Positions 6,467-7,026 of a DNA stretch of 7,026 nt are shown one piece after another. Where the stretch lies: positions 1 to 7,026 of the forward strand of contig CAKOKV010000049.1 in NCBI GenBank assembly GCA_934095805.1, written 5' to 3'. The DNA comes from an uncultured Bacilli bacterium. GTDB lineage: Bacteria > Bacillota_I > Bacilli_A > RF39 > UBA660. The position numbers were made by a program, and so were the translations under genes. The notes beneath the pieces are model-generated. The model did no database searches, was not told the origin of the DNA, and worked only from the letters and a program-made list of their open reading frames with translations. Positions within the stretch are counted from its first letter, which is position 1. Every line of letters starts with the position of its first letter.

Positions 6467-7026
6467 TTATTTTTCTTCAAATTCAGCATCTTTTACATTA
6501 TCTTTTTTATCAGTAGATTCTTCTTCCTTTGAAGAGTTTTCAGCATTCTTTTGTGATTCAGCTGCTTGTTGTTGATATACTTTACTAGATACTTCCATTA
6601 CTTTTTCACTTAATTTTTCACTAGCTTTCTTAATATCATCAGTATCATTTTTATCTAAAGCTTCTTTTGTTTCTTTAACAAGTTTTTCTACTTCTTCTTT
6701 TTCAGAATCAGATACCTTATCTCCAAAATCTTTCATTGCTTTTTCAGCACCAAATACCATTTGTTCAGCATCATTTCTAATTTCAGCTTCTTCTTTTCTC
6801 TTCTTATCTGCTTCTTTATTAGCTTCTGCTTCTTTCATCATTTTATCGATTTCTTCATCACTTAAATTAGAAGATGCAGTTATTGTAATTGCTTGTTCTT
6901 TATTAGTTCCAAGATCTTTTGCTTTAACATTAACAATACCATTAGCATCAATATCAAATGTAACTTCTATTTGAGGTACTCCTCTTGGAGCTGGTGGTAT
7001 GTTAGTTAATTGGAAGTGTCCAAGTG
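6467..7026 (-). CDS. dnaK: Chaperone protein DnaK (Hsp70), C-terminal part only
   Basis: DnaK is the ATP-dependent cytoplasmic chaperone that works with DnaJ and GrpE. Only the last 185 residues are in the window; the ATPase domain, the start and any upstream heat-shock operator lie beyond 7026. The visible part begins in the substrate-binding beta domain with [20 protein letters not shown], one of the most conserved Hsp70 stretches, then [16 protein letters not shown] and [19 protein letters not shown]. The alpha-helical lid follows ([23 protein letters not shown] in two runs). A disordered Lys/Glu/Ser-rich tail ends in DAEFEEK, the usual acidic end of bacterial DnaK. The reading frame is open from the window edge; an internal Met at 6841 is not a start. 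It ends with TAA and is followed by the two alternative hairpins in the gap before pepF. Confidence 0.97.
   Translation of the reverse strand, partial: LGHFQLTNIPPAPRGVPQIEVTFDIDANGIVNVKAKDLGTNKEQAITITASSNLSDEEIDKMMKEAEANKEADKKRKEEAEIRNDAEQMVFGAEKAMKDFGDKVSDSEKEEVEKLVKETKEALDKNDTDDIKKASEKLSEKVMEVSSKVYQQQAAESQKNAENSSKEEESTDKKDNVKDAEFEEK

Noticed and set aside
6467..6841. A separate 124-residue charged protein starting at the Met at 6841
   Set aside because: The frame is open and clearly DnaK upstream to the window edge ([13 protein letters not shown]), so this Met is internal to DnaK.
1..7026. Mobile elements, CRISPR, defence islands or use of TGA as Trp
   Set aside because: No regularly spaced repeats, transposase, phage or toxin-like genes are present, all genes are core housekeeping on one strand, and all Trp codons checked are TGG.

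Overview
The window is a fully coding, strongly AT-rich stretch from a low-GC Gram-positive bacterium. The protein families point to Bacillota (Bacilli) or a Mycoplasmatota-like relative. Arg is nearly always AGA, Trp is TGG (for example W183/W184 of RpoD), and no reading needs TGA as Trp, so the standard code appears to be in use. I cannot name genus or species from sequence alone. All six genes lie on the minus strand, so transcription runs from position 7026 towards 1.

In transcription order the first block is a chaperone/protein-quality block. It holds the C-terminal part of dnaK (7026-6467, start outside the window), an M3-family oligoendopeptidase F (pepF, 6413-4659) and a full-length dnaJ (4647-3502). 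The gaps are 53 and 11 nt. A weak intrinsic terminator overlaps the dnaJ stop codon. The dnaK-pepF gap holds two hairpins that cannot both form; the second contains the pepF Shine-Dalgarno.

The second block is a single gene, 3416-2922, with its own extended -10 promoter. It encodes a divergent Gre-family protein: a coiled-coil N-terminus plus a GreA/GreB-like C-terminal domain, but without the usual GDLSENAEY-type tip.

The third block is dnaG-rpoD (primase 2800-1061, primary sigma factor 1067 to beyond position 1), the core of the classical macromolecular-synthesis operon. The two genes overlap by 7 nt. A near-consensus sigma-A promoter for this operon (TGGACA, 17 bp, TATAAT with TGn) lies inside the 10-bp inverted repeat that also looks like the terminator of the Gre-like gene. 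The end of one transcription unit and the start of the next are therefore the same DNA.

No mobile element, CRISPR array, tRNA or rRNA gene, phage gene or defence system is visible, and no gene-free stretch exceeds about 125 bp. This is a housekeeping region. I do not see a new multi-gene system; the points of interest are the regulatory architecture, the position of pepF between dnaK and dnaJ, and the unusual Gre-like protein.
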